Positions 1 to 10,624 of a stretch of 64,000 bases of DNA are shown one piece after another. Each line of letters begins with the position of its first letter. Position 1 is the stretch's first letter. This stretch comes from Acaudatibacter sp050729515 (GTDB taxonomy: Bacteria; Pseudomonadota; Alphaproteobacteria; Caulobacterales; Caulobacteraceae). A model generated the notes under the pieces. That model was not told the DNA's origin, made no database searches, and saw nothing but the letters and a program-made list of their open reading frames with translations. The stretch spans positions 1-64,000 of the forward strand of contig JBOHLG010000009.1 in the NCBI GenBank assembly GCA_050729515.1. The letters are read 5' to 3'. Made by a program: the position numbers and the translations under genes.

Positions 1-785
1 GGGTCAAGGAGGTGATCCAGGCCGCCCGCGATCATGGCTGCTCGATGCGGATCGGGGTGAACGCCGGATCGCTCGAGCGCGATCTCCTCGAACGCTATGG
101 CGAGCCCTGTCCCGAGGCGATGGTGGAAAGCGCCCTGGGGCATGCCCGCATCCTCCAGGACCACGATTTCCACGAGTTCAAGATCAGCGTGAAGGCCTCG
201 GACGTGTTCATGACCGTGGCCGCCTACCAGCTTCTGGCGGAGGCCATCGACTGCCCGCTCCATCTGGGCGTCACCGAAGCCGGGGCGCTGCGCTCGGGAA
301 CGATCAAGTCTTCCATCGGCCTGGGAAGCCTTCTGTGGGCCGGCATCGGCGACACCATCCGCATCTCGCTCGCCGCCGATCCGGTCGAGGAAGTGAAGGC
401 CGGCTTCGACATCTTGAAGTCGCTCGGCCTGCGCCATCGCGGGGTGAACATCATCGCCTGCCCTTCATGCGCGCGCCAGGGATTCGATGTGATCGCCACG
501 GTGGCCAAGCTGGAGGAGCGACTGGCCCACGTCACCACCCCGATGAGCCTTTCGATCATCGGCTGCGTTGTGAACGGGCCGGGCGAGGCTCTGATGACCG
601 ACGTCGGCTTCACCGGCGGCGGCAAAGGCGCGGGGATGGTCTATGTGGCGGGCAGCCCCGACCACAAGCTCGACAACGATCGAATGGTCGATCACATCGT
701 CGAACTGGTGGAAGCCAAGGCAGCCGAGATCGACGCCCATCACTCCACCGCCGCACCGGCCGCCCTGATCCGCGCCGCCGAGTGA
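1..785 (+). CDS. ispG: 4-hydroxy-3-methylbut-2-enyl diphosphate synthase, C-terminal part (5' end outside window)
   Basis: IspG (GcpE) is the 4Fe-4S enzyme that reductively opens methylerythritol cyclodiphosphate in the MEP isoprenoid pathway. The reading frame is open from base 3, so the gene begins before the window and only the last 260 or so residues are seen. The family signatures are present: MRIGVNAGSLE near the start, the cysteine pair in ACPSCARQGFD, and the third ligand in GCVVNGPGEA. The protein ends in an Ala-rich tail. A small gene and prmC follow on the same strand. In many alphaproteobacteria prfA sits directly before prmC, but no prfA is visible here. Confidence 0.95.
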   Translation, partial: VKEVIQAARDHGCSMRIGVNAGSLERDLLERYGEPCPEAMVESALGHARILQDHDFHEFKISVKASDVFMTVAAYQLLAEAIDCPLHLGVTEAGALRSGTIKSSIGLGSLLWAGIGDTIRISLAADPVEEVKAGFDILKSLGLRHRGVNIIACPSCARQGFDVIATVAKLEERLAHVTTPMSLSIIGCVVNGPGEALMTDVGFTGGGKGAGMVYVAGSPDHKLDNDRMVDHIVELVEAKAAEIDAHHSTAAPAALIRAAE

Positions 786-872
786 GCGGCTAGGGAATCG
801 CAGGCGCACTTGCGCTTGCTTCACCATGCTGGTTAGCTCGCCTCCCCTTCGATCACGAGGAGCAAGAGGGCC

Positions 873-1166
873 ATGTCGGCGGACGGCGCTTGGAAGACGA
901 CGATCAATTCACCCATGGGCGTCCAGGAGGGCACCCTCAATATCACCACCAGCGGCGATTCCTTCACGGGCGAAATGGCCGGCCGGATGGGCTCCCAGGC
1001 GATCTCCGGAAAGGTCGACGGGAGCAATCTTAGCTGGACGGCTCAGATCACCACGCCTTTTCCCATGACCCTCGAATTCGCCGTCTCCGTCGACGGCGAC
1101 AAGATGAGCGGGAGCGTCAAGGCCGGCGCGTTTGGGTCCTCCCCGCTTTCCGGAGTGCGCGCCTGA
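873..1166 (+). CDS. Small conserved hypothetical protein (97 aa)
   Basis: A 97-residue protein without signal peptide or membrane segment. It is rich in Gly, Ser and Thr and reads as alternating beta-strand-like segments (TLNITTSGDSFTGEM, VSVDGDKMSGSVKAG). The pattern recalls small all-beta proteins often annotated as hypothetical in alphaproteobacteria. A purine-rich ribosome site (GAGGAGCAAGAGGG) lies just ahead of the ATG. The gene sits between ispG and prmC on the same strand, 7 bases before the chosen prmC start, where prfA might have been expected. Function unknown. Confidence 0.75.
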   Translation: MSADGAWKTTINSPMGVQEGTLNITTSGDSFTGEMAGRMGSQAISGKVDGSNLSWTAQITTPFPMTLEFAVSVDGDKMSGSVKAGAFGSSPLSGVRA

Positions 1167-1173
1167 TCAAGGC

Positions 1174-2034
1174 TTGAGCGCAACGGTCCGCCAAGCGCTG
1201 GCCGCAGCGCGTCAGCGCCTGGAAGCCTGCGGCGTGGAAGGGGCCGCGCGAGACGCCAGGCTCCTCCTTGAGTGCGCCGTCGACAGGGCGCCCGCGGCGG
1301 CGCTTGCCGACCCCGGCTATCCGCTCGGACCCGAAGAGAACCGCCGGTTCCAGTCACTGGTTGGCCGGCGAGCCGACCGCGAGCCGATGAGCCAGATCCT
1401 CGGGCGGAAAGGCTTCTGGTCCATCGTCCTTGAGGTCGACAAGGACGTTCTCACCCCCCGCCCCGAGACGGAGACGCTGGTCGAGGCCGCCCTGGAAGCG
1501 TTCCCGCCCGGCCGGGCCTTTCGTCTCGCCGATCTTGGAACCGGATCAGGCGCAATCCTCCTGGCCATTCTCGGCGAGCGGCCGTTCGCCCAGGGCTTCG
1601 GGATCGACAAGTCGCCTGCCGCCGCCAGGCGCGCGGCGCGCAACGCCCAAGCCCTCGGGCTTGCCGCCCGCAGCCTCTTTTTGTGCGGCGACTGGGCCGG
1701 CGCGCTCGCCGATGGCCTGCTGGATCTGGCGATCTCGAACCCTCCCTATGTCGCAAGCGGCGACATCGCCGGCCTCCCTCCCGAGGTCCGCGACTACGAG
1801 CCGCGCGTCGCGCTCGACGGAGGCGCCGACGGGCTCGCCGCCTATCGCCGCCTCGCCGGTGAGATGCTTCGGGTTTTGAAGCCGGGCGGCGTCTTCGTTC
1901 TGGAGATCGATCCCTTCCTCGAGCGTTCGGTCCTGGGGCTGATGGACGAGGCCGGCGCCGGCGGTGTTGTTGCGAAGAACGATCTTTCGGGCCGCCCGCG
2001 AGCGGTGGTCGGGCTCAAGAAAGGCCTTGGATAA
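1174..2034 (+). CDS. prmC: Peptide chain release factor N5-glutamine methyltransferase
   Basis: PrmC (HemK) methylates the glutamine of the GGQ motif in release factors RF1 and RF2 using S-adenosylmethionine. The N-terminal helical domain is followed by the SAM-binding motif LADLGTGSGAI and the catalytic signature ISNPPY, which holds the substrate glutamine. About 286 residues, normal for the family. I chose a TTG start at 1174, where similarity begins (LSATVRQALAAAR). The longer frame from 1132 would overlap the preceding gene by 35 bases. It is followed by the DUF4167 gene, a usual alphaproteobacterial order. Confidence 0.93.
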   Translation: MSATVRQALAAARQRLEACGVEGAARDARLLLECAVDRAPAAALADPGYPLGPEENRRFQSLVGRRADREPMSQILGRKGFWSIVLEVDKDVLTPRPETETLVEAALEAFPPGRAFRLADLGTGSGAILLAILGERPFAQGFGIDKSPAAARRAARNAQALGLAARSLFLCGDWAGALADGLLDLAISNPPYVASGDIAGLPPEVRDYEPRVALDGGADGLAAYRRLAGEMLRVLKPGGVFVLEIDPFLERSVLGLMDEAGAGGVVAKNDLSGRPRAVVGLKKGLG

Positions 2035-2290
2035 TACCCCGCGAGTCGCTACATCATGGCCTTCTCCGAGCCGAAGGCATGGGTCTGGACGCGCGTCGCA
2101 TCCGGACCGACGGCCTCCCGCAGGACCCCGCGACCAGGCGGGCGGCCTCGCGGGAATGCTGGCGGAGACCGTAAGAGGAACCCTTTCGAACCTCTTCCAG
2201 GCGGACGAATCCGCACCCTCCTTCAAGGAGGCTCGACACTCCGGTCAGACGCGAAGGTCGCGGTCGGCGCGGAACTTCAAGGCAGGTCAC

Positions 2291-3184
2291 ATGAGAGACT
2301 TCAAGGGAATGAAGCGTCAGCGGAGGAACCGCAACGGCGGCGGCGGCAAACCCCAGCACAACTCCAATCGCGCGTTCGACTCCAATGGGCCGGACAGCAT
2401 GAAGGTGCGCGGGGCGGCCCAGCACGTCTATGAAAAGTATCAGCAGCTCGCCCGGGACGCCCATACCGCCGGCGACCGGGTCACGGCGGAGAACTTCCTC
2501 CAGCACGCCGAACACTACTTCCGGGTCATGAGGGCGATGCAACCGCAGCGCCCGGTCTCCGACATCATTGGACGCGATCAGTTCGTTTCCGGCTACGACA
2601 TCGATTTCGAGGACGAAAGCGCCCAGACCCAGCCCCAGGAGCCTGAGGCCGATGGCCAGGAGGGCGCGCGCGAAGACTTCCGTGGCGGCCCCAGGGATGA
2701 TCGCCAAAGGGAGGATCGCTCCCGCGACGATCGACCCCGCGACGATCGACCCCGCGACGATCGACCCAGGGAAGACCGGTCCGCCGGCGAACGGTTCCAG
2801 GGCGAGCGTCGGCCGGAGAGGTTCTCGAACGAGCGCCAGGACCGCGGCGGAGGAGATCGCAACGGCCAGGACCGCTTCCAGAGAGGCTATCGTGACGAGC
2901 GGCCCAGGTATCGCGACGAGCGCCCCCGCAACGGGAACCGGGAGCTCGAGCGCGGCTCGGCCTCGCCGCAGGAACCCGCCGAGCCCCGCAGCCAGAACGC
3001 CGAGGGCGCTGAGGGCTCGCGACTGCTCCGCGCCGACGATGGCGAGGTGAACAGCGCCCCGGCCTTCCTCCAGGTGCGTCCGATCGAGCCCAGGGACGAG
3101 GAAACTCGACGCCCTCGCCGCCGTCGGCCCGAACCGGGTCTCGCCGCCGCTGAACCGGAAGCGCCGAAGTCGGACGAGGATTAG
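2291..3184 (+). CDS. DUF4167 domain protein with Arg/Asp-rich disordered tail
   Basis: The N-terminal 80 residues carry the DUF4167 signature (MKRQRRNRNGGG, MKVRGAAQHVYEKYQQLARD, GDRVTAENFLQHAEHYFRVM). The rest is a long, charged, low-complexity tail full of RD, RE and RP repeats. Such a basic and disordered tail suggests RNA binding, but that is inference. The ATG at 2291 has a good ribosome site (AAGGCAGG). It lies downstream of prmC, the usual place for this family. Codons for part of the tail are an exact 15-base tandem triplication. The stop codon overlaps the stop of the convergent hydrolase gene by four bases. Confidence 0.9.
   Translation: MRDFKGMKRQRRNRNGGGGKPQHNSNRAFDSNGPDSMKVRGAAQHVYEKYQQLARDAHTAGDRVTAENFLQHAEHYFRVMRAMQPQRPVSDIIGRDQFVSGYDIDFEDESAQTQPQEPEADGQEGAREDFRGGPRDDRQREDRSRDDRPRDDRPRDDRPREDRSAGERFQGERRPERFSNERQDRGGGDRNGQDRFQRGYRDERPRYRDERPRNGNRELERGSASPQEPAEPRSQNAEGAEGSRLLRADDGEVNSAPAFLQVRPIEPRDEETRRPRRRRPEPGLAAAEPEAPKSDED
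2723..2767 (+). repeat. Exact 15-bp tandem repeat, three copies, inside the DUF4167 gene
   Basis: The unit CGCGACGATCGACCC occurs three times head to tail, encoding repeated Arg-Asp-Asp-Arg-Pro. The period keeps frame, so copy number could vary without breaking the protein. Confidence 0.9.
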
Positions 3185-4149
3185 GGCTGGGCTCCGCTGG
3201 CCGCCAGCCCCGTGGCGGCGCGGTTCGAAACGCCCAGACTGGGCCACTTCAGCACCCACCGCGGTCGCTTGGCGGGGCTTGGAAGGCACGCCTCCAGCGC
3301 CGAGAGCAGGACCTCGGGCGGCCCGTCGTTCAGGAAATGGTTGGCTTCCGGGACGCGTTGGAAGCTGACCGGCAGGCGTGTCTTGCAGTCAAGCGCCAAC
3401 TGCAGGGCTGCATCGATCGGCGCGAAATCGTCCTTCGCCCCATGGACGAAGCCAATGGGCGCGGAGATCCCGCCTAGGGCCTTGGTGAAGAGAGACATCT
3501 GATCGGGAAGGCCGCTCACCTCCATCACCGCATTGCGCAGATCGCGGGGGATGACGCCAAGGAAACGCGAGCCCACACCCACCAGCCATCGCGCCGTAGG
3601 GCCCGGGACGCCGAGGTAGCTGGAGAGGAGGACTAGGCTGGCGACCCGCCCCGGAGCGCGGGCCGCCATGATCGCGGCGATCACCGCCCCATAGGATTGG
3701 CCCACCAGCAGCAGCTTCTGGCCTGGCGCGGTCTCCATCAGCGGCGCGAGGGCCTCAGCCTGGGCCTCGAGGTCGCCGACGCATTCGGCCGGCTCGCTTC
3801 CGGCGAAACCGGGACGATCGACGACGATCATTTCGCGATCGGCCGGCAAGGCGGCGATGACCGGCGCCCAGTACTCCGCCCAGGAGGGCGCTCCGGTGAC
3901 CACCGCGATCTTCCAGGGCGGCGGACTGGAGCGCGGACTGACGAGGGCCGAGAGCCGCCAAGAATGTGCGCCTCCGGCAGGCAAGGAGATGCGCCGCACC
4001 ACGCTGTCGGGCCAGTCGGCGGAGGTCGGCCGGTGCTCGGTTCGCCCGTTGGCCGCCGATTCTAGACAGGCCCAGCCGAGCGCCAGGACGCCAGTCGGGC
4101 GTCGCCGGATCTGCCTTGCCCGCTCCTTTTCCGTTTGGGACCACATCAT
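3181..4149 (-). CDS. Alpha/beta-fold hydrolase
   Basis: An alpha/beta hydrolase of about 322 residues. The oxyanion region is followed by MIVVDRPGFAGS, the nucleophile elbow GQSYGA (Ser in the usual GxSxG place), an acid in the segment GFVHGAKDDFAPID and a C-terminal His in VPEANHFLND. The substrate cannot be told. A hydrophobic stretch near the N terminus (GVLALGWACLESAA) may be an export signal or anchor. I use the ATG at 4149; a GTG at 4221 would add 24 residues and neither start has a strong ribosome site. Its TAA stop overlaps the TAG of the DUF4167 gene in the tetranucleotide TTAG. Confidence 0.85.
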   Translation of the reverse strand: MMWSQTEKERARQIRRRPTGVLALGWACLESAANGRTEHRPTSADWPDSVVRRISLPAGGAHSWRLSALVSPRSSPPPWKIAVVTGAPSWAEYWAPVIAALPADREMIVVDRPGFAGSEPAECVGDLEAQAEALAPLMETAPGQKLLLVGQSYGAVIAAIMAARAPGRVASLVLLSSYLGVPGPTARWLVGVGSRFLGVIPRDLRNAVMEVSGLPDQMSLFTKALGGISAPIGFVHGAKDDFAPIDAALQLALDCKTRLPVSFQRVPEANHFLNDGPPEVLLSALEACLPSPAKRPRWVLKWPSLGVSNRAATGLAASGAQP

Positions 4150-4333
4150 CTGTGCAACGCGTTCGAGTTCGATCGGGTTCTTCTGTCGGTATCGAGCCTC
4201 GCTCGCCGGACCTGAACCCACGCTGACGAAGGAGGATCCGGCGGAGCGCCCGTTCTTGTGTGATATTCAAGCAACACTTACATGACCATTGCCGGCCGGT
4301 CTTTGCATGGAGCGTGCCGGCGAGAGGGAGCTG

Positions 4334-6916
<2,583 letters not shown>

Positions 6917-6971
6917 TGGCGAGCCCCACCGCCCGGCGGCAGTGAGCGGGGCGCGCGGCCCTGAAACGAGA

Positions 6972-6998
6972 AGCCCCGCGCCGAGCGGGCGCGGGGCT
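6972..6998. terminator. Stem-loop terminator between clpB and the convergent small gene
   Basis: An exact 11-bp inverted repeat (AGCCCCGCGCC / GGCGCGGGGCT) with a five-base loop lies between the clpB stop and the stop of the convergent gene. There is no long T run, so it may act in both directions as a strong GC hairpin. Confidence 0.75.
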
Positions 6999-7026
6999 CA
7001 TTGTCGCTATTGGCCGCTGCGGAGAG

Positions 7027-7353
7027 CTAGCAGGCGTAGCGGATGTGGCGGACCACGTAGCGGCCGACGTAGGGGTCCCATACCCAGCGGCGGCTGGTGC
7101 ACATCGCATAGCCTGGGCCGTAATAGGGACCATAGTAGGGACCGTAGCCCGGCCCGTAGTAGCCGCCGTGGCCGCTGGTGATCGCCGCGCCAAGCGCCAG
7201 GCCGACGATCCCGCCGGCGACCGCAGCGCCGACGTCGTCGTCGCCGCGGTGATAGTACCCACCGTGCCAGGGGCGCGCCGAAGCCGGCGCGGTGGCGGCC
7301 AAGCCGCCAACCAGAGTCGCCGCGGCCAAGCCCGCCGTGATGAGATTTCTCAT
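7027..7353 (-). CDS. Small exported Gly/Tyr-rich protein (108 aa)
   Basis: A short exported protein. It has a signal peptide (MRNLITAGLAAATLVGGLAA, cleavage probably after ASA), then a glycine-zipper-like hydrophobic segment (AVAGGIVGLALGAAI), then repeats of GPGYGPYYGP, and a conserved-looking C terminus ending RHIRYAC. This matches a common class of small envelope proteins of alphaproteobacteria whose role is unknown. The ATG at 7353 is preceded by GGAGG. It converges with clpB across a hairpin. The stop codon is TAG, which shows that RF1-type termination is in use. Confidence 0.8.
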   Translation of the reverse strand: MRNLITAGLAAATLVGGLAATAPASARPWHGGYYHRGDDDVGAAVAGGIVGLALGAAITSGHGGYYGPGYGPYYGPYYGPGYAMCTSRRWVWDPYVGRYVVRHIRYAC

Positions 7354-7451
7354 AAGAACCTCCAATCCATCCCCCATAAAACGCCTATTGGGGCGTTCGG
7401 GCTCCCTCGAACTCCGAGGTTGGACGAAGGATGGACCAAGCCGGTTGAACC

Positions 7452-7487
7452 CGACCTGAACGCGCCCAGAAGGCCGCGTTCAGGTCG
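7452..7487 (-). terminator. Stem-loop downstream of the AcuI-like gene
   Basis: A perfect 13-bp inverted repeat (CGACCTGAACGCG and its complement) with a ten-base loop starts six bases past the stop of the oxidoreductase gene. No T tract follows on the minus strand, so efficiency is uncertain. Confidence 0.7.
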
Positions 7488-7492
7488 AAAAT

Positions 7493-8488
7493 TCAGGCGT
7501 TGACGTCGATCGCCACGCGTCCGCGCACCTTGCCTTCAACGATTTCGGTCGCGATGCGCGGAACATCGGCGAGCGGTGCGGTGGTGGAGAGCCGGTCGAG
7601 CTTTTCGAAGTCGAGATCGCGCGCGAGCCGGGCCCAGGCTTCCACCCGGTCACTCTTGGGCCTCATGACCGAATCCACCCCCGCCAGCTTCACGCCTCGA
7701 AGGATGAACGGGGCAACCGAAGCTGGGAGGTCCATGCTCTGGGCGAGCCCGCAGGCGGCGACCGCTCCACCGTAGCGGATCTGGGCGAGTACGTTGGCGA
7801 GGCTCGCGCCGCCCGCCACGTCCACCGCTCCGGCCCAGCGCTCCTTGGCGAGGGGCCGAACGGGTCCGGAAAGTTCGCTGCGCTCGATGACCACGGCGGC
7901 GCCCAGATCGCGCAGAAAATCGCCTTCAGGGCCGGCCCGGCCGCTGGACGCCGTCACGCGGTAGCCGAGCCGCGAGAGGAGGGTCACGGCGATGCTCCCC
8001 ACCCCGCCCGCCGCTCCGGTGACCAGGACCTCGCCGGAGGCTGGCGAGAGCCCCTGGCGTTCAAGCTCCATGACGCACAGCATGGCGGTGTAGCCGGCGG
8101 TCCCGATCGCCATCGCCCGCCGGTTCGAGATTCCGTCCGGAAGTGCGACCAACCAGTCGGCCTTCACTCTGGCGAGCTGCGCGTAGCCGCCGTGGTGGGT
8201 CTCCCCGACGCCCCAGCCGTTGAGGACGACCCGCTCCCCCTGTCTGAATGCCGGGCTCTCCGATGTTTCGACGACGCCGGAGAAATCAATTCCGGGAATG
8301 AGGGGCCAAACGCGGACGACCGGCGCCTTGCCGGTGAGGGCGAGCCCGTCTTTGTAGTTCACGGTCGAGTAATCCACCCGGACCGTCACATCTCCGGCCA
8401 TCAGATCGCCCCGCTCCAGCTCGGCCCGCCGGAGGGTCTGGCCCTTCTCGGTTTTCTCGAGGAGCAGCGCGGCGAAACGATCGATCAC
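7493..8488 (-). CDS. Acrylyl-CoA reductase-like quinone oxidoreductase (YhdH/AcuI family)
   Basis: A zinc-free medium-chain dehydrogenase/reductase of 331 residues. The family-typical N-terminal segment YSTVNYKDGLALTGK and the block PLIPGIDFSGVV match YhdH/AcuI, NADPH enzymes that reduce acrylyl-CoA to propionyl-CoA. The nucleotide-binding motif is VTGAAGGVGSIAV and NGWGVGETHHGGYA is also typical. The start is GTG at 8488, with AAAGGAG upstream. In DMSP or 3-hydroxypropionate metabolism AcuI removes toxic acrylyl-CoA, but no partner genes for those pathways lie nearby, so the physiological role is open. Confidence 0.88.
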   Translation of the reverse strand: MIDRFAALLLEKTEKGQTLRRAELERGDLMAGDVTVRVDYSTVNYKDGLALTGKAPVVRVWPLIPGIDFSGVVETSESPAFRQGERVVLNGWGVGETHHGGYAQLARVKADWLVALPDGISNRRAMAIGTAGYTAMLCVMELERQGLSPASGEVLVTGAAGGVGSIAVTLLSRLGYRVTASSGRAGPEGDFLRDLGAAVVIERSELSGPVRPLAKERWAGAVDVAGGASLANVLAQIRYGGAVAACGLAQSMDLPASVAPFILRGVKLAGVDSVMRPKSDRVEAWARLARDLDFEKLDRLSTTAPLADVPRIATEIVEGKVRGRVAIDVNA

Positions 8489-8513
8489 CTAGGTGCGCTC
8501 CTTTGGCTTCAAT

Positions 8514-8585
8514 CTAGGTCGGACGACCCAGGGTGATCGCGCCGACCGCGTCGCGGGCCTCGCAGCGGACCTCCTTGAAGTCCAT
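8514..8585 (-). pseudogene. Remnant: N-terminal 23 codons of an enoyl-CoA hydratase (crotonase) gene
   Basis: Reading the minus strand from an ATG at 8585 gives MDFKEVRCEARDAVGAITLG, then RPT and a TAG stop. This is the usual opening strand pair of crotonase-fold enoyl-CoA hydratases, which continue with N-K-x-N-A after the RP. Here the frame ends at that point and nothing of the rest of the gene follows. It is therefore a 5' scrap left by a deletion. It lies between the AcuI-like gene and two palindromic elements. Confidence 0.6.
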
Positions 8586-8606
8586 CGCGCCGAAGGCCCG
8601 CCGGCC

Positions 8607-8681
8607 CTAGCAGCCCGATCCCGACGTTCGATCCTCGTGGGGCGAACGCCAGCTGAACGTCGGGATCGAGGAGGCTGCTAG
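8607..8681. repeat. CTAG-bounded palindromic element, copy 1
   Basis: The element runs from CTAGCAGCC to GGCTGCTAG, with an inner inverted pair around CCCGACGTTC / GAACGTCGGG. The reverse complement closely matches the segment at 44134-44193 (shared blocks GCTGGCGTTCG, GGATCGAACGTCGG and ATCGGGCTGCTAG), so it is an interspersed repeat present at least twice here. It may be a REP- or MITE-like element. Confidence 0.8.
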
Positions 8682-8694
8682 CAACCTCATGATT

Positions 8695-8771
8695 CTAGTG
8701 GCGTTTACGAATTTGACGTCCGTCCTGAGCCCTCCCCCAAGCGGAAACGAACGCCAAATTCACGACACTAG
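8695..8771. repeat. Second CTAG-bounded imperfect palindrome
   Basis: The arms CTAGTGGCGTTTACGAATTT and AAATTCACGACACTAG form an imperfect inverted repeat around a short GC-rich centre. The right-hand CTAG contains the complement of the stop codon of the neighbouring lipoprotein gene. No second copy was noticed in the window. Confidence 0.65.
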
Positions 8772-9304
8772 CCGAGCGTCACAAATCTGGGGCCATCGCC
8801 AGTGACCACCCGCCGCATCACCGCCACGCCTTCCCCGCCTCCGACCGGCTTGGCGACGGTGATGACGAACCAGCGTCCGGCCGGAAGGCCCCGGAAATGG
8901 AAGCGATTGGCGTCATCGCACGTCGCGCGCCGGACGTAGCGCGCATAGTCGGCGGCAGGCCCGGTAGGCTCGCGCGCCCGCACGACGGAAACCGGGATCT
9001 CGGCGCTCGTCGCCGAGCCGTAAAGGATGATCATCCGCCGCCGGCTCCAACGGGTTTCGGGCGTGAGGATGACGTCCCCGCCGGCGCACTGATAGGCCAG
9101 GCCCTGGGCTCGAAACGCCAGGACGCCGTCGATCGAGGCGCCGCCGTTCTGAGTCGACCAGGCGAAGTCCTGGGCTTCGAAAGGCGCCGGCGGTCCGGGA
9201 TTATAGCTGGGCGGCGGCCGCCCCGCTGGTCCGAGCGCGTAAGGAGTCTCGGAGCACGCGCCCAAAATCAGCGCGGAGAAGAGGAGAGGCGTCACGAGCT
9301 TCAT
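8768..9304 (-). CDS. Putative lipoprotein (178 aa)
   Basis: A short secreted protein with a lipoprotein signal: MKLVTPLLFSALILGAC, where the Cys follows a lipobox (ILGAC). A Pro-rich linker follows, then an all-beta-looking domain containing FRAQGLAYQCAGGDVILTPE and the paired cysteines QCAG and ATCDD. The C-terminal segment FHFRGLPAGRWFVITVAKPV looks like a strand-turn-strand repeat of a carboxypeptidase-regulatory or transthyretin-like fold. Function unknown. It is transcribed away from the alcohol dehydrogenase gene. The stop lies in a palindromic element. Confidence 0.8.
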   Translation of the reverse strand: MKLVTPLLFSALILGACSETPYALGPAGRPPPSYNPGPPAPFEAQDFAWSTQNGGASIDGVLAFRAQGLAYQCAGGDVILTPETRWSRRRMIILYGSATSAEIPVSVVRAREPTGPAADYARYVRRATCDDANRFHFRGLPAGRWFVITVAKPVGGGEGVAVMRRVVTGDGPRFVTLG

Positions 9305-9450
9305 GGCCTGCAGCCTAGGGCCAACGCGCGCCGCCGGCAACGGCGCGGAACAGCCGCGCTCGCCTTTGAATCGCAATAGCTCTGGCGGAGCGGCCTCGAC
9401 ACCGATAAGCGAGTTCAGCCGAACGGAATTGACGCCGAAGGGAGACGAAC

Positions 9451-10536
9451 ATGAAGGCCGCCGTCTTGAGGGAGGTGAAGAAGCCGCTATCAATCGAGGA
9501 CGTTCAAATCGGCAAACCCGGCCCCCATGAGGTTCTCATCCGCACCGCCGCGGCGGGTGTCTGCCACTCCGATCTCCATTTCATCGAGGGGTCCTATCCT
9601 CACCCGCTTCCCGCCGTGCTCGGCCATGAGAGCGCTGGCATCGTCGAAGAGGTCGGTTCGGAAGTTCGAACGGTCAAACCGGGAGACCACGTGATCACAT
9701 GCCTGTCGGCGTTCTGCGGCCACTGCGAATACTGCCTCAGCGGCCACATGAGCCTGTGCGTGAGCCCTGACACCAAGCGCGGAGCCGAGGAAGCGCCGAG
9801 ACTCTCCCAGGAAACGGGTCCGATGCTCCAGTACCTGAACCTCTCCTCCTTCGCCGAGAAGATGCTGATCCACGAGCACGCCTGCGTCGCCATCAGGCCG
9901 GACATGCCGCTGGATCGCGCCGCCCTGATCGGGTGCGGAGTGCTGACGGGCACCTCGGCGGTCTTCCACACCGCAAAAGTCGCTCCCGGCGAGACGGTCG
10001 CGGTGATCGGCTGCGGAGGCGTGGGCCTGGCGGCGATCAACGGCGCGGCCATCGCCGGAGCCGGCCGGATCATCGCCATCGACATGTCCAAGTCCAAGGA
10101 CAACATGGCCCGCAACTTCGGGGCCACCGACTTCATCTGCGCGGCCGAGACTGATCCGGTTCAGGAAGTCCTCACCATGACCTCCGGAGGCGTGCACCAC
10201 GCCTTCGAGGCGGTAGGTCTGAAGAAGACCACGGAGCAGGCCTTTGGGATGCTCCGCCGCGGCGGGACCGCCTATGTGATCGGCATGATTCCGATCGGCC
10301 AGAGCGTCGAGATCCCGGGCTACGCCTTCCTTGGCGAAAAGAAACTCGTTGGCTCGCTCATGGGGTCCAACCAGTTCCCGGTCGACATGCCGAGGCTGGT
10401 CGATATGTACATGGCGGGCAAGCTCAAGCTCGACGATATGATCTCCAACCGCCTTCCGCTTTCCAAGGTGAACGAGGCCTTCGAGGAAATGAAGACCGGT
10501 CAGATCGCTCGCTCGGTGATCGTCTTCGACGCCTGA
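9451..10536 (+). CDS. Zinc-dependent alcohol dehydrogenase
   Basis: A class III-like zinc alcohol dehydrogenase of 361 residues. Catalytic zinc ligands: Cys in GVCHSDLHF, GHE in LGHESAGIV and a later Cys in IGCGVLTGT. Structural zinc: the four-Cys loop CGHCEYCLSGHMSLC. The NAD(P) motif is IGCGGVGLAAINGA. Family members oxidise primary alcohols or S-hydroxymethyl thiols; the substrate here is not determined. The ATG has a GGGAGAC ribosome site. It is divergent from the lipoprotein gene and is followed by a histidine kinase on the same strand after about 90 bases. Confidence 0.92.
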   Translation: MKAAVLREVKKPLSIEDVQIGKPGPHEVLIRTAAAGVCHSDLHFIEGSYPHPLPAVLGHESAGIVEEVGSEVRTVKPGDHVITCLSAFCGHCEYCLSGHMSLCVSPDTKRGAEEAPRLSQETGPMLQYLNLSSFAEKMLIHEHACVAIRPDMPLDRAALIGCGVLTGTSAVFHTAKVAPGETVAVIGCGGVGLAAINGAAIAGAGRIIAIDMSKSKDNMARNFGATDFICAAETDPVQEVLTMTSGGVHHAFEAVGLKKTTEQAFGMLRRGGTAYVIGMIPIGQSVEIPGYAFLGEKKLVGSLMGSNQFPVDMPRLVDMYMAGKLKLDDMISNRLPLSKVNEAFEEMKTGQIARSVIVFDA

Positions 10537-10624
10537 GGGCGAATCGCGAATTCGTCGGGAGAAGACGATGTTTCCCCAGCGTTAAGGGGTGAGGGCGCAT
10601 GCTTGATCCGAAAACGGGTGGAGC

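Noticed and set aside
4240..4333. Possible heat-shock (sigma-32) promoter before clpB (CTTGTG...)
   Set aside because: Only a partial -35 match and no convincing -10 at the right spacing; plausible from biology but not supported by the bases.
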